This document shows positions 18,093 to 28,720 of a DNA stretch of 64,000 bases, one piece after another. The stretch's first letter is position 1. Each line of letters begins with the position of its first letter. This stretch comes from Clytia hemisphaerica (taxonomy: Eukaryota > Cnidaria > Hydrozoa > Leptothecata > Clytiidae). A program made the translations under genes and the position numbers. The DNA lies in contig CACVBU010001392.1 in the NCBI GenBank assembly GCA_902728285.1, positions 345,060-409,059 of the forward strand, given 5' to 3'. The notes beneath the pieces are model-generated. The model ran no database searches, was not told the DNA's origin, and saw only the letters and a list, made by a program, of their open reading frames with translations.

Positions 18093-19211
18093 ACCTTATC
18101 GGGGAAAAAAATGTCGGAGTTTTATTTAGTCGGGTTTTTTTTTCGTCGGGGAAAAATTTCGTCACCTAGAGGCATTTTCGTCACCTTCCCCCGACCAAAT
18201 TTTAAATTCGTCCCTTTTCCCCGACGAAATTTACAATTTAGTCACTTCCAACCAGAGGAATGTAAAGAGATGGAAAAACAGCTTCTTGAAAACAATGGAA
18301 AAACGGCTCGTCATATACCAGGTCTCTTGCCCCTAAGGGAGCTTATGTCGAGTAAATAGGTTTCTTTTGTTGTCGCTATAAAAAATCTGCATTGTAGCGT
18401 GTTGTGACAAAATTCTTTTGTTTCAAGCCTGATTATGCGCAAACTTTTAGGGCTTGTATTTTGGGTACACCTCTCCTATACGAAAAGGTACCTATATCTT
18501 TTTGCTCAGAATTTCCTAGCGATTCTACTGATATAACCGCATTATGACCGCACCATAATATGGAAAGCTAGAGCTCGAGAAAATTATAACTTCATCTTGA
18601 TTTTACTCGACTTCTGACAGTTTTACAAGAACCAATTTAATATCATTGCGTTTGGAATTTCTTTTGTTATACATTGGTAAAAATATTGCTCCTTATTCTT
18701 AAAAATTGAACTAGTAATCGGCGAAAAAGGAAAAACAAACTTTAATTTTTATCGTCAAATCACGTAGAAACCGTCCGATTTGTATGGCGAGCGTCTTTTC
18801 TGGACTTTCATTTAATGACCTAATCAACGTTTTTACAATAGTATTTTCAATAGAAGTGATCGTTGAACTTTGAGTAATCAGAAAAGCTGTTTTTCCATCT
18901 CTTTACATTCCTCTGTTCCAACCAACTAAATTGTCCAAATGAAATGGTTTCCTTCACTAGCTCGAAAATAAATCTTGTAATTCGACGTTTAAAAGCACTA
19001 ATTTCGGTTAATAAAGGTGTAAATAAACTTAGATTTAATTTTTGGTTGGGGTTTAAAAAATTGGGAAAAGTTTTGGTCGGGGATAAAAAAATCGGGTAAA
19101 AGTTTTGGTCGGGTGATGAAATATCGGGAAAAAAAATTCGTCGGGAGAAAATTTCGTCACCCTCTCAAAATTTTCGTCACATTCCCCCGACATTTTTTTC
19201 CCCGATAAGGT
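18093..19211. mobile_element. 1.12-kb non-autonomous DNA element with inverted ends
   Basis: Both ends read ACCTTATCGGGGAAAAAAAT inward and continue to GTCGG. Subterminal CGTCACC/CCCCGACC motifs recur at both ends. A second inner pair of arms is at 18255-18284 and 18884-18913 (GAGGAATGTAAAGAGATGG type). No transposase frame is present, and I found no clear target duplication. Confidence 0.8.
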
Positions 19212-20190
19212 AACATCCAAGCGCGCAACTTTTTAAGTTTTCACGCTCTCAGTGCGCATTGTTTTTTTCAGAAAATAGACATGTTCGGTTATTCTATCAT
19301 AACTGAAGAACTGGGTATTTTTAGAAAAAAAGTAAGGTATCCCTGAAAATTAAATTCTACTTTTGGACCATCAATCATTTTTCACTTTAGAGCAAAAAAA
19401 AAGTGGGGGAAATTAAATAAAAAGACACCGGGTACCGGCTAGTAATTTTTGACAATTTTTTTCAATTTTGCGTCTACTTTTAGTCACTTTGGCCACTTTC
19501 AGGGTGAAAATCGGAAATCTTTTTTGATTTTTTTCTGACAGGGTCCAAGATTTATCAGATACTAGACTGGAGTCGTTTATAATGCGTGTAATACTAATAA
19601 TACAAATACTAATAATAATAATACGGGATTTAGCTTGTATAAACGACTGGAAGAATCCGGTGTTCCAGCCTTATAGATACAGGGGCTAGCTACGCAGAGA
19701 CTTTCGTAGCGAGAAAACAATGTATCAAGCAACAACAAACTCTCAAAACGAAATCAACTCAAAATGAAAAACTTTCAATACACAAATCAACACATATTTT
19801 TTTTCTCAAGAATTATTTTGAGCAGGAAAAAATTATAATTGCAATATTGACACTTTTCTTTTGTTTGGAGTTAGTGCACAAAGGTTTCTAGACGACTAAA
19901 ATTGTTCCATTCATTACTTTTTGCTTTATTTCTACTATGTATAAATTAGTCGTCTAGCTTGCTAGACTAATCAGATACCAGATATAATTCATATCTAGTA
20001 AGTATGTAAGTAAGTACGTAAGTAGATTATTTATTCGCCAAAATAAGCGAAACGAGCAACCACACTCATAGATATAATGCTAAAATAAGGAGGTGGCCGC
20101 ACGCTAAAGTTACAAGATTTAAAATTAATAAGGTCTTACTATAAGATGTATCGAACCTATCTAATATACCACACAACGCTATGTTTACCC
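19212..20190. other. Repeat-rich spacer
   Basis: It contains a TAA/AAT-rich tract at about 19595-19625; an inverted pair CTGGAGTCGTTTATA/TATAAACGACTGGA at about 19568-19655; a small fold-back with CTAGACGACTA arms at 19888-19957; GTAA-rich repeats near 20000-20020; and CCGGGTACCGGCTAG at about 19428, also found near 41118. I see no gene. Confidence 0.5.
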
Positions 20191-20194
20191 AAAG

Positions 20195-20615
20195 CTCGGC
20201 TGGATTGTTAACCAGTATGGGGAGGAGTTCTTTACCAGGTCGACCGGATGGTTAACCAGTATGGGGAGGAGTTCTTTACCAGGTTGGCTGGATTGTTAAC
20301 CAGTATGGGGAGGAGTTCTTTACCAGGTTGGCCGGATTGTTAACCAGTATGGGGAGGAGTTCTTTACCAGGTCGGCCGGATTTTTAACCAGTATGGGGAG
20401 GAGTTCTTTACCAGGTCGGCCGGATTGTTAACCAGAATGGGGAGGAGCTCTTCAACAGGTCGACCAGATTGTTAACCAGTATGGGGAGGAGTTCTTTACC
20501 AGATCAGCCGGATTGTTAACCAGTATGGGGAGGAGTTCTTTACCAGGTCGGCCGGATTGTTAACCAGAATGGGGAGGAGCTCTTCAACAGGTCGACCAGA
20601 TTGTTAACCAGTATG
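20195..20615 (+). repeat. 44-bp minisatellite, first block
   Basis: There are about ten head-to-tail copies of a 44-bp unit whose core is TTAACCAGTATGGGGAGGAG, then TTCTTTACCAGGTCGGCCGG. A recurring variant has AGAATGGGGAGGAGCTCTTC and AACAGGTCGACCAG, showing a higher-order mix of unit types. Confidence 0.97.
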
Positions 20616-21399
20616 CTCAGGCCCTTTAAGTGGTTCTGAAACGAAAATTCTCTTTTCCCTCTTTTTTAAGATCTCTCTGGTACAGTCTAAAAAAACACCG
20701 ACAGAGTTGTATGTTCAATGAAAAAAGGCCTCACGCATCAATCAACACTTTTAAAAGATTATTTAATAAACTAAATCTTATTCTTGTAAAGATTATTTTA
20801 AGAAAAAAATAAGAGAGAGAGCTAATTGGTTTATGCTCAAAAGAACGAAAGAATTGCGTCTTCCTTTTAAATTTGATTCCTGGCTTATTGCGTAAGAATC
20901 TACTTATTGTCAATCAACCATTTTTAACAAACAGGTTTACCCATTGGCCTGTACCTTCCATTTTTAGAGTATTTTCTTGGAGAAACTATTTTTTTCCTAC
21001 ATTCTGCGCGATACAAAGTTGAAAATTCGTGATTTTCTTTTCCCAAGGCAGTAGGGAGGAGAGCCGGCATATTGAAAGTACCTCTGTAGTGGAGGGTTTT
21101 ATTGTGCAATATAGTTAAAATACAGCTTGAACTTAGAACTCAAGTGAAAATACTGAAGTTTTGGTAATTCTTTCGTGCATAGAAAAAAGACTACAAATAT
21201 ATCTTTCACTATTGAGGTAGTTTCGAATAGCCACCTGCTTGAACTACTCGTGTACAAAAGTTGAGGTGAAAAGATCAACGCTGTATCCCGCGGAGGCTCC
21301 ATTTTATGTATTTTTAGCGATTTTCTCCACATTTCTGAAATTCTCTGTAAATTTTTCACCAGCTTGATGGGTATCATTGTAACCATATTAAAATTTTCC
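20616..21399. other. 784-bp sequence interrupting the minisatellite
   Basis: Unrelated AT-rich DNA separates the two array blocks. It is bordered on both sides by GTATG (20611-20615 and 21400-21404), as expected of a 5-bp target duplication inside a repeat unit. No terminal inverted repeats or convincing coding region are seen, so it could be an insertion of unknown type. Confidence 0.5.
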
Positions 21400-24160
21400 G
21401 TATGGGGAGGAGTTCTTTACCAGGTCGGCCGGATTGTTAACCAGTATGGAGAGGAGTTCTTTACCAGGTCGGCCGGATTGTTAACCAGTATGGGGAGGAG
21501 ATCTTTACCAGGTCGGCTGGATTGTTAACCAGTATGGGGAGGAGTTCTTTACTAGGTCGGGCGGATTGTTAACCAGTATGGGGAGGAGTTCTTTACCAGG
21601 TCGGCCGGATTGTTAACCAGTATGGGGAGGAGTTCTTTACCAGGTCGGCCGGATTGTTAACCAGTATGGGGAGGAGTTCTTTACCAGGTCGGCTGGATTG
21701 TTAACCAGTATGGGGAGGAGTTCTTTACTAGGTCGGGCGGATTGTTAACCAGTATGGGGAGGAATTCTTTACCAGGTCGGCTGGATTGCTAACCAGTATG
21801 GGGAGGAGTTCTTTACCAGGTCGGCCGGATTGTTAACCAGTATGGGGAGGAGTTCTTTACCAGGTCGGTCGGATTGTTAACCAGAATGGGGAGGAGCTCT
21901 TCAACAGGTCGACCAGATTGTTAACCAATATATGGAGGAGTTCTTTACCAGATCGGCCGGATTGTTAACCAGTATGGGGAGGAGTTCTTTACCAGGTCAG
22001 CCGGATTGTTAACCAGTATGGGGAGGAGTTCTTTACCAGGTCAGCCGGATTGTTAACCAGAATGGGGAGGAGCTCTTCAACAGGTCGGCTGGATTGTTAA
22101 CCATTATGGGGAGGAGTTCTTTAATAGGTCGGCCGGATTGTTAACCAGTATGGGGAGGAGTTCTTTACCAGGTCGGCCGGATTGTTAACCAGTATGGGGA
22201 GGATTTCTTACCAGGTCGGTCGGCTGGATTGTTAACCAGTATGGGGAGGAGTTCTTCACCAGGTCGGCCGGATTGTTAACCAGTATGGGGAGGAGCTCTT
22301 CAACAGGTCGACCAGATTGTTAACCAGTATGGGGAGGAGTTCTTTACCAGATCGGCCGAATTGTTAACCAGTATGGGGAGGAGTTCTTTACCAGGTCGAC
22401 TGGATTGTTAACCAGAATGGGGAGGAGTTCTTTACCAGGTCGGCCGGATTGTTAACCAGTATGGGGAGGAGTTCTTTACCAGGTAGGCCGGATTGTTAAC
22501 CAGAATGGAAAAGAGCTCTTCAACAGGTCGACCAGATTGTTAACCAGTATGGGAAGGAGTTCTTTACCAGGTCGACCGGATTGTTAACCAGAATGGGAAG
22601 GAGTTCTTTACCAGGTCGACCAGATTGTTAACCAGTATGGGGAGGAGTTCTTTACCAGTTCGAGCGGATTGTTAACCAGTATGTGAAGGAGTTCTTTACC
22701 AGGTCGGCTGGATTGTTAACCAGTATGGGGAGGAGTTCTTTACCAGGTCGGCCGGATTATTAACCAGTATGGGGAGGAGTTCTTTACCAGGTCGGCTGGA
22801 TTGTTAACCAGTATGGGAGGAGTTCTTTACCAGGTCGGCCGGATTGTTAACCAGAATGGGGAGGAGCTCTTCAACAGGTCGACCAGATTGTTTACCAGTA
22901 TGGGGAGGAGTTCTTTACCAGGTCGGCTGGATTGTTAACCAGTATGGGGAGGAGTTCTTTACCAGGTCGGCCGGATTGTTAACCAGAATGGGGAGGAGCT
23001 CTTCAACAGGTCGACCAGATTGTTAACCAGTATGAGGAAGAGTTCTTTACCAGATCGACTGGATTGTTAACCAGTATGGGGAGGAGTTCTTTACCAGGTC
23101 GGCTGGATTGTTAACCAGTATGGGGAGGAGTTCTTTACCAGGTCGGCTGGATTGTTAACCAGTATGGGAGGAGTTCTTTACCAGGTCGGCCGGATTGTTA
23201 ACCAGAATGGGGAGGAGTTCTTCAACAGGTCGACCAGATTGTTTACCAGTATGGGGAGGAGTTCTTTACCAGGTCGGCTGGATTGTTAACCAGTATGGGG
23301 AGGAGTTCTTTACCAGGTCGGCCGGATTGTTAACCAGAATGGGGAGGAGCTCTTCAACAGGTCGACCAGATTGTTAACCAGTATGAGGAAGAGTTCTTTA
23401 CCAGATCGGCTGGATTGTTAACCAGTATGGGGAGGAGTTCTTTACCAGGTCGGCTGGATTGTTAACCAGTATGGGGAGGAGTTCTTTACCAGGTCGGCCG
23501 GATTGTTAACCAGAATGGGGAGGAGCTCTTCAACAGGTCGACCAGATTATTAACCAGTATGGGGAGGAGTTCTTTACCAGATCGGCAGGATTGTTAACCA
23601 GTACGGGAAGGAGTTCTTTACCAGGTCGTCCGGATTGTTAACCAGTATGGGGAGGAGTTCTTTACCAGGTCGGCCGGATTGTTAACCAGTATGGGAAGGA
23701 GTTCTTTACCAGGTCGACCGGATTGTTAACCAGAATGGGAAGGAGTTCTTTACCAGGTCGACCGGATTGTTAACTAGTATGAGGAGGAGTTCTTTACCAG
23801 GTCGGCCGGATTGTTAACCAGTATGGGAAGGAGTTCTTTGCCAGGTCGGCTGGATTGTTAACCAGTATTCGGAGGAGTTCTTTACCAGGTCGGCCGGATT
23901 GTTAACCAGTATGGGAAGGAGTTCTTTACCAGGTCGACCGGATTGTTAACCAGAATGGGAAGGAGTTCTTTACCAGGTCGACCGGATTGTTAACCAGTAT
24001 GGGGAGGAGTTCTTTACCAGGTCGGTCGGATTGTTAACCAGTATGGGAAAGAGTTCTTTACCAGGTCGGCTGGATTGTTAACCAGTATGGGGAGGAGTTC
24101 TTTACCAGATCGGCCGGATTGTTAACCAGTATGGGGAGGAGTTCTTTACCAGTTTTTAGT
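21400..24160 (+). repeat. 44-bp minisatellite, main block (about 60 copies)
   Basis: The same unit as at 20195 continues for about 2.76 kb. The 44-bp period was checked at 22456/22500. Copies differ by point changes, and some stretches repeat as larger blocks: 22844-23026 and 23195-23377 encode the same translation. Short open frames inside it are repeat artefacts. Confidence 0.97.
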
Positions 24161-24258
24161 GTAAAATCTGGCCAGTAAAATTAGCTCCGGCTGAAACCTT
24201 TACCAGTTTTGAAAACTGGTTAAGAATTCAACCAGCGGCCCCTCAAACCGGACCTGAT
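24147..24258. mobile_element. Half of a MITE flanking the minisatellite
   Basis: This is the reverse-complement match to roughly 5195-5090 of the MITE at 5090-5284, including GTGTAAAATCTGGCCAGTAA and the terminal CCTCAAACCGGACCTGAT. The last minisatellite unit merges into it at TTCTTTACCAG. The matching left end was not found before 20195. Confidence 0.75.
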
Positions 24259-24599
24259 CCCACAGAGGAATACACACTTCTCCAGATAAATCAACACCAT
24301 TGCAGCCTCGTTTTCAAGTGAAATAATTACTTCAAACAACATGTTATATGGTTACCCAAAAGACCGTTTTCAATTTTGATACAAAATTAGCTTGCAAACA
24401 TCAATTATGTTTGACGACGTTGAAGTATCGTAGCAACAAGTCTTTGAGAACGAGGTTCGCAATTATTTTATGCATTTCGAGAAGGATGCATTTGTAAATC
24501 AATAAATGCACTTTGTAAATGTACCAAATAACAAGAATACCACTCGAAACGAATTTCTTATTAGTTGGCATAAAAAAAAACTATTTGTAGAATACTTAC
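24259..24599. other. Spacer without a visible gene
   Basis: This is the downstream intron side of the macro-domain exon. No following macro-domain exon was recognised. Confidence 0.4.
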
Positions 24600-24715
24600 A
24601 TTTAGCAGGCAGCATATGACCCCCTGTAACGACCGCACTGCCTGGTGGACACCCGAAAACTGCCGAAGCTCGTGAGACAATGTCGTTCCAGCGGCCTTAT
24701 GGATCGCACCATCAA
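24600..24715 (-). pseudogene. Macro-domain exon with a 1-nt frameshift
   Basis: A - strand exon of 116 bp runs from an acceptor (CACTTTTTAG) to a donor (T|GTAAGT). It encodes VDGAIHKAAG, then after a frame change PPGSAVVTGG followed by LPAK, in the order and spacing of the central part of a macro domain (ADP-ribose binding, MACROD-like hydrolases). The two parts lie in different frames. One base appears to be missing around 24651-24654, so the exon is broken unless the base was lost in sequencing. No other exon of the domain was found on either side; the minisatellite lies where the next exon might be. Confidence 0.6.
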
Positions 24716-24867
24716 CTAAAAAGTGATATGGTGAAGAAAATGAATCCCTGGAAAAATCTGCGTCAATCTTAGCAACATCACTTAAGGGCTCTGACCATAG
24801 TGAATTTTTCATAATTGCCGTGTTTAAAATGTGTTTTCTGACTGATGTAACCAACAAAACTATGCCA

Positions 24868-25038
24868 TGTTATACATTTTCTGTAAGACAAACTATTCCT
24901 GAATCTGAAAATTCAAAAATTGAATTGAAAAAAATTGATGAAGAAGAAAATGAAGACTTTTGCGAGGAAGAGTATTTCAACTTTGAAGAGCTTAGTTTAG
25001 GCAAAGAAAAAAACATTTTGAAAATTTTTTCGCAGTAG
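24868..25038 (+). CDS. Possible terminal exon, Glu-rich, unrecognised
   Basis: The open frame encodes an acidic tail (IELKKIDEEENEDFCEEE) ending in TAG at 25036-25038. An AATAAA polyadenylation signal follows within about 25 bp (near 25054). I do not recognise the protein, and the upstream boundary is uncertain. Confidence 0.3.
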   Translation, partial: CYTFSVRQTIPESENSKIELKKIDEEENEDFCEEEYFNFEELSLGKEKNILKIFSQ

Positions 25039-25059
25039 GTGTATCTTTTACCGAACAAT

Positions 25060-25696
25060 AAAAAGTTTTCCGCAAAATTTTTTTAAATGCTTCTTTGTCT
25101 CGAAATCTTCAAAATAGTGGTTTTTCATCAATTTTTCATCTGGATTTTGCTTTAAAAAACAGTCATAACTTTTGACACATCTTTTTAGAAAAATTTTCCG
25201 CAAAATTCAAAATAGTTCAATTGCGGACAGTGTAAAGAAATTTTGAAACAAAAAAGTTAATTACCCATTAAAACTAAGCACTTTTTGTAAAAGAGGGTGA
25301 TGCAACATATTATTAACATCTTTTTAAAGTTCATAACGTCATTTTTGGTCAGCCCCGGTGACCCTTCAAATCTCTTTTTTCCAGCGTCTCCAGTGTTGCT
25401 TTTTATTCCGATTTATTGGTATAATTCCGATTTTGGATTATTTTCGGAAAACAAGTTATCGGAAAAACTTTGGCGCGAAAAATATTTTTTCTTCGAAGAG
25501 AAAAGAAACACATAACTTCATTAAATAAAAGATTTGCGCATAATAATAAAAGAACACTATAATTAAAAGAAGAAAGTGAAAAATGTTTTTTTTTTGTTTA
25601 TTCAATAAATTGAAAGAAGCTATTGCATTGTAAATAAATAGAGAGTGTAAAAGAAAGTTTTTATGATTGGTTTTGAGGCTTTACCAAAATGAACTT
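25060..25696. other. AT-rich stretch without a visible gene
   Basis: I see only short unsupported open frames and simple A/T runs. Confidence 0.35.
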
Positions 25697-25762
25697 AGCG
25701 TCATATTGGTAGCGTCATATTCAGATTCGTAGCGTCATATTCAGATTCGTAGCGTCATATTC
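25697..25762 (+). repeat. 20-bp tandem repeat, about three copies
   Basis: The unit is AGCGTCATATTCAGATTCGT, immediately upstream of the 178-bp repeat array. Confidence 0.8.
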
Positions 25763-25792
25763 ACTTTCAAATCGAAAGTGCTATCAAAAAGT

Positions 25793-26623
25793 GTATGGGT
25801 TGCAATTATAGAACGGACGGATGCCACACCCATTGGTGACCTTTTAAAGAAAAAATTAAGTTTATGGCTATTTCCGTTCCTGAGATCGGATGCGGAACGT
25901 ACTGCTTGGTGACATTTCCGAAAGTGTGGAAAAGTGGAATTCCAGTGTTCTGGCCAACTTGGATCAAACTGTATGGGTTGCAATTATAGAACGGACGGAT
26001 GCCACACCCATTGGTGACCTTTTAAAGAAAAAATTAAGTTTATAGCTATTTCCGTTCCTGAGATCGGATGCGGAACGTACTGCTTGGTGACATTTCCGAA
26101 AGTGTGGAAAAGTGAAATTCCAGTGTTCTGGCCAACTTGGATCAAACTGTATGGGCTCTAATTATAGAACGGACGGATGCCACACCCATTGGTGACCTTT
26201 TAAAGAAAAAATTAAGTTTATAGCTATTTCCGTTCCTGAGATCGGATGCGGAACGTACTGCTTGGTGACATTTCCGAAAGTGTGGAAAAGTGAAATTCCA
26301 GTGTTCTGGCTAACTTGGATCAAACTGTATGGGTTCCAATTATAGAACGGACGGATGCCACACCCATTGGTGACCTTTTAAAGAAAAAATTAAGTTTATA
26401 GCTATTTCCGTTTCTGGGATCGGATGCGGAACGTACTGCTTGGTGACATTTCCGAAAGTGTGGAAAAGTGGAATTCCAGTGTTCTGGCCAACTTGGATCA
26501 CACTATATGGGTTGCAATTATAGAACGGACGGATGCTACACCCATTGGTGACCTTTTAAAGAAAAAATTAAGTTTATAGCTATTTCAGTTCCTGAGATCG
26601 GATGCGGAACGTACTGCTTGGTG
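25793..26623 (+). repeat. 178-bp tandem repeat, 4.7 copies
   Basis: Unit starts at 25793, 25971, 26149, 26327 and 26505 give a constant 178-bp period. The units share GTATGGG, TTATAGAACGGACGGATGC and GAACGTACTGCTTGGTG. The last copy breaks off after GCTTGGTG at 26623 and runs directly into the transposase-like pseudogene. The period is not a multiple of three, so the array is not an in-frame coding expansion. Confidence 0.95.
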
Positions 26624-28047
26624 CTGTTGATGCTGTCAACTATGGAAAAACAGTCAATGAGGCGGTTGAAGAGATCGAAAAATCGATCAAACAATCCCGC
26701 CATATCGAAGAAGAGTTGAAAGAAACTTTGGAAGAAACAGCAGTGCACGAGAGCATCACCAACAGTTTTGAAGCTGATGAAGACAATCTTCTAGCGTCTC
26801 TCGAAGAAACAACGAAAAGCAAGAAAAATGAGAAACGTTAACCTGTAACAGAACTGTCCGGGTTCTGGGATGATGCACTATCGACTTTTTCAGTGCAAGC
26901 AACAACCAATGAAGAGATCAACAACCAATTTTACGCGCCAGGTTATTTTAACTTTATTTCTACTTACCGACTTCCGATGGCAACTCTTTGGACTGGTCTC
27001 TGCCTTGGTAATTTGACAAGATTTGGAGCCAACAACCATGAAGAGCAACAACCTTCTGCTTCGAAATCAACATTGAAAAGTAATACTACAACTGCCCAAG
27101 TTGAGGGATATTTCTCCAACCTGAAACGTCTGCAAGGCTTACATCAGCCTATCCCAGCATTTATTGAAAACACCTACATAGATCTCCAATGGCAGATGCG
27201 TCAGTTTTATGATGGTCTTTTAGAGGGCAGGTCAAAATATAATTTGGAGAGAACACCAAAGATTTCTGATGAAGATTTTCTTCCTAACAAATCTATTAGA
27301 GTTGAAGAGGGCTGGAAAAAAAGAGAGAAGCGGACCGATTTGAATGAACAGGGGTTTTACCGATCCACCAGGAGGAAGACCCTGGATTTTAAACCTAAGC
27401 CAAAATTTGAAAGAACGAAAGAAGAATCTAGAAATATCTGTGTCGTCTGCAAAGAGGAGGATAATGACTTGTTTGAATGCATCATCTGTCACAACCCTTA
27501 CCATGCACATTGCGCAGGAACAGATATTGCATACGCCAGAGTTACGCCACGTTTTGTTTGCGACCGCTGTATTAAGTCCCGCTTCTTACCGTTTACTAAT
27601 TACATCGGGTTCAAAAACGAAGAAGAAACAGACATCGCAGTTTTGGAGTTTCTTTGGAATTCGAAAGAAAAGGAAGAAAAAAAGTTCTGAAAAGCCATCC
27701 TTTATCTTACCAGCTTGTCCCTGCTCTGAAAGTCAAAAGGCTCTGGCATAAAGAATCCCTTCAATAATTGTTGGGTTAACACTGTATTACAAGTTATTTC
27801 TGGAAGCACTTTCTTTGACTTTCTGTCCAGCTTGTGTCAGCCAAACAATGAGATCTTCAGCCATCTTGCAACTGTCAATCAAAGATTAAAAGTATGCAAT
27901 AAACCTCTTGAAGTCAACGACGGGGTACTAGCAGATTGGACCACCTCTTACTTTCAATTAGGCGCTCCCATCTCTAACGTTGAAAATGGCAAAACGATAA
28001 ATTTGGAACACGTTCCACTGAAGCATACGGTTAATATGTTTAAATGA
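26602..28047 (+). pseudogene. Transposase-like / PHD-finger gene broken by stops
   Basis: One frame carries protein-like sequence over about 1.45 kb but is interrupted by TAA (26839), TGA (27688) and TGA (27727). Part 1 is a Glu/Lys helical stretch. Part 2 contains PMATLWTGLCLG and AQVEGYFSNLK; the VE-x-F-x-x-LK motif followed by helices is seen near the end of DDE transposases of several eukaryotic DNA transposons, and I cannot assign the superfamily. Part 3 is a PHD-type finger (CVVCKEEDNDLFECIICH, then HAHC and CDRC). Part 4 begins NPFNNCWVNTVLQ, like the Cys box of ubiquitin-specific proteases. Such multi-domain proteins are typical of large animal DNA transposons. This copy is dead unless the stops are errors. 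Confidence 0.6.
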
Positions 28048-28049
28048 TT

Positions 28050-28720
28050 TATTTCTTTAAACTGGATAATAAATTTCGTTGAGGTTTTCGTTTGCTTAAT
28101 TTTTGAGAATATGTTCTCCTTAAATTTCATTTTAGCTCCACTCTCAACAAATGCTGGAAATAGCAACATCGCAAAAACACAGTCTACTGCGATAACGATA
28201 ATTTCGGCTTAATTATATTGATTTTAGTTGTAATTTTCATGATAAAAATATTATTGAACTTTTTGAAATTTCAATATTCTCCAAATTTCATTTTAGCTCG
28301 TATTTCAACAAATGCTTATCATGACGAAGTCTCCAATTTGGAATTGCTTGCTGATGAAGCAGATGGTAATGTCGGCTTGATTATATTGATTGTAGTTGTA
28401 ATTTTCATGATAAAAATATCATTGAATTTTTTCAAATTTCAATGTTCTCCAAATTTCATTTTAGCTCATATCTCAACAAATGCTTATCGTGACGAAGTCT
28501 CCAGTTTTGAATTGCTTGCTGATGAAGCAGATGGTAATTTCGGCTTAATTATATTGATTTTAGTGGTAATTTTCATAATAAAATCTTAATGAATTTTTTG
28601 AAATTTCAATGTTCTCCAAATTTCATTTTAGCTCATATCTCAACAAATGCTTATCATGACAAAATCTCCAATTTGGAATTGCTTGCTGATGAAGCAGACG
28701 GTAATTTCGGCTTAATACAT
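28050..28720 (+). repeat. ~168-bp tandem repeat, each unit carrying a 69-bp exon
   Basis: Acceptors (TTTTAG) at 28291, 28459 and 28626 mark units of 168 and 167 bp. Each unit holds an exon of 69 nt (23 codons, phase 1 in and out) ending in a GTAAT donor; the exons encode TNAYHDEVSNLELLADEAD with small changes. A diverged earlier copy at about 28136 has a donor altered from GT to AT. Because the exon is phase-symmetric, any number of copies keeps the frame. Confidence 0.75.

Noticed and set aside
22844-23377. Two identical 60-codon + strand open frames
   Set aside because: They come from the 44-bp minisatellite; the duplication reflects array structure, not paralogous genes.
20195-24160. CRISPR-like array of direct repeats
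   Set aside because: Repeats are head-to-tail without unique spacers, in an animal genome; this is a minisatellite.
25741-25983. 80-codon - strand frame in the 178-bp array
   Set aside because: It lies wholly inside tandem repeats whose period is not a multiple of three, so the frame is lost in the next unit.
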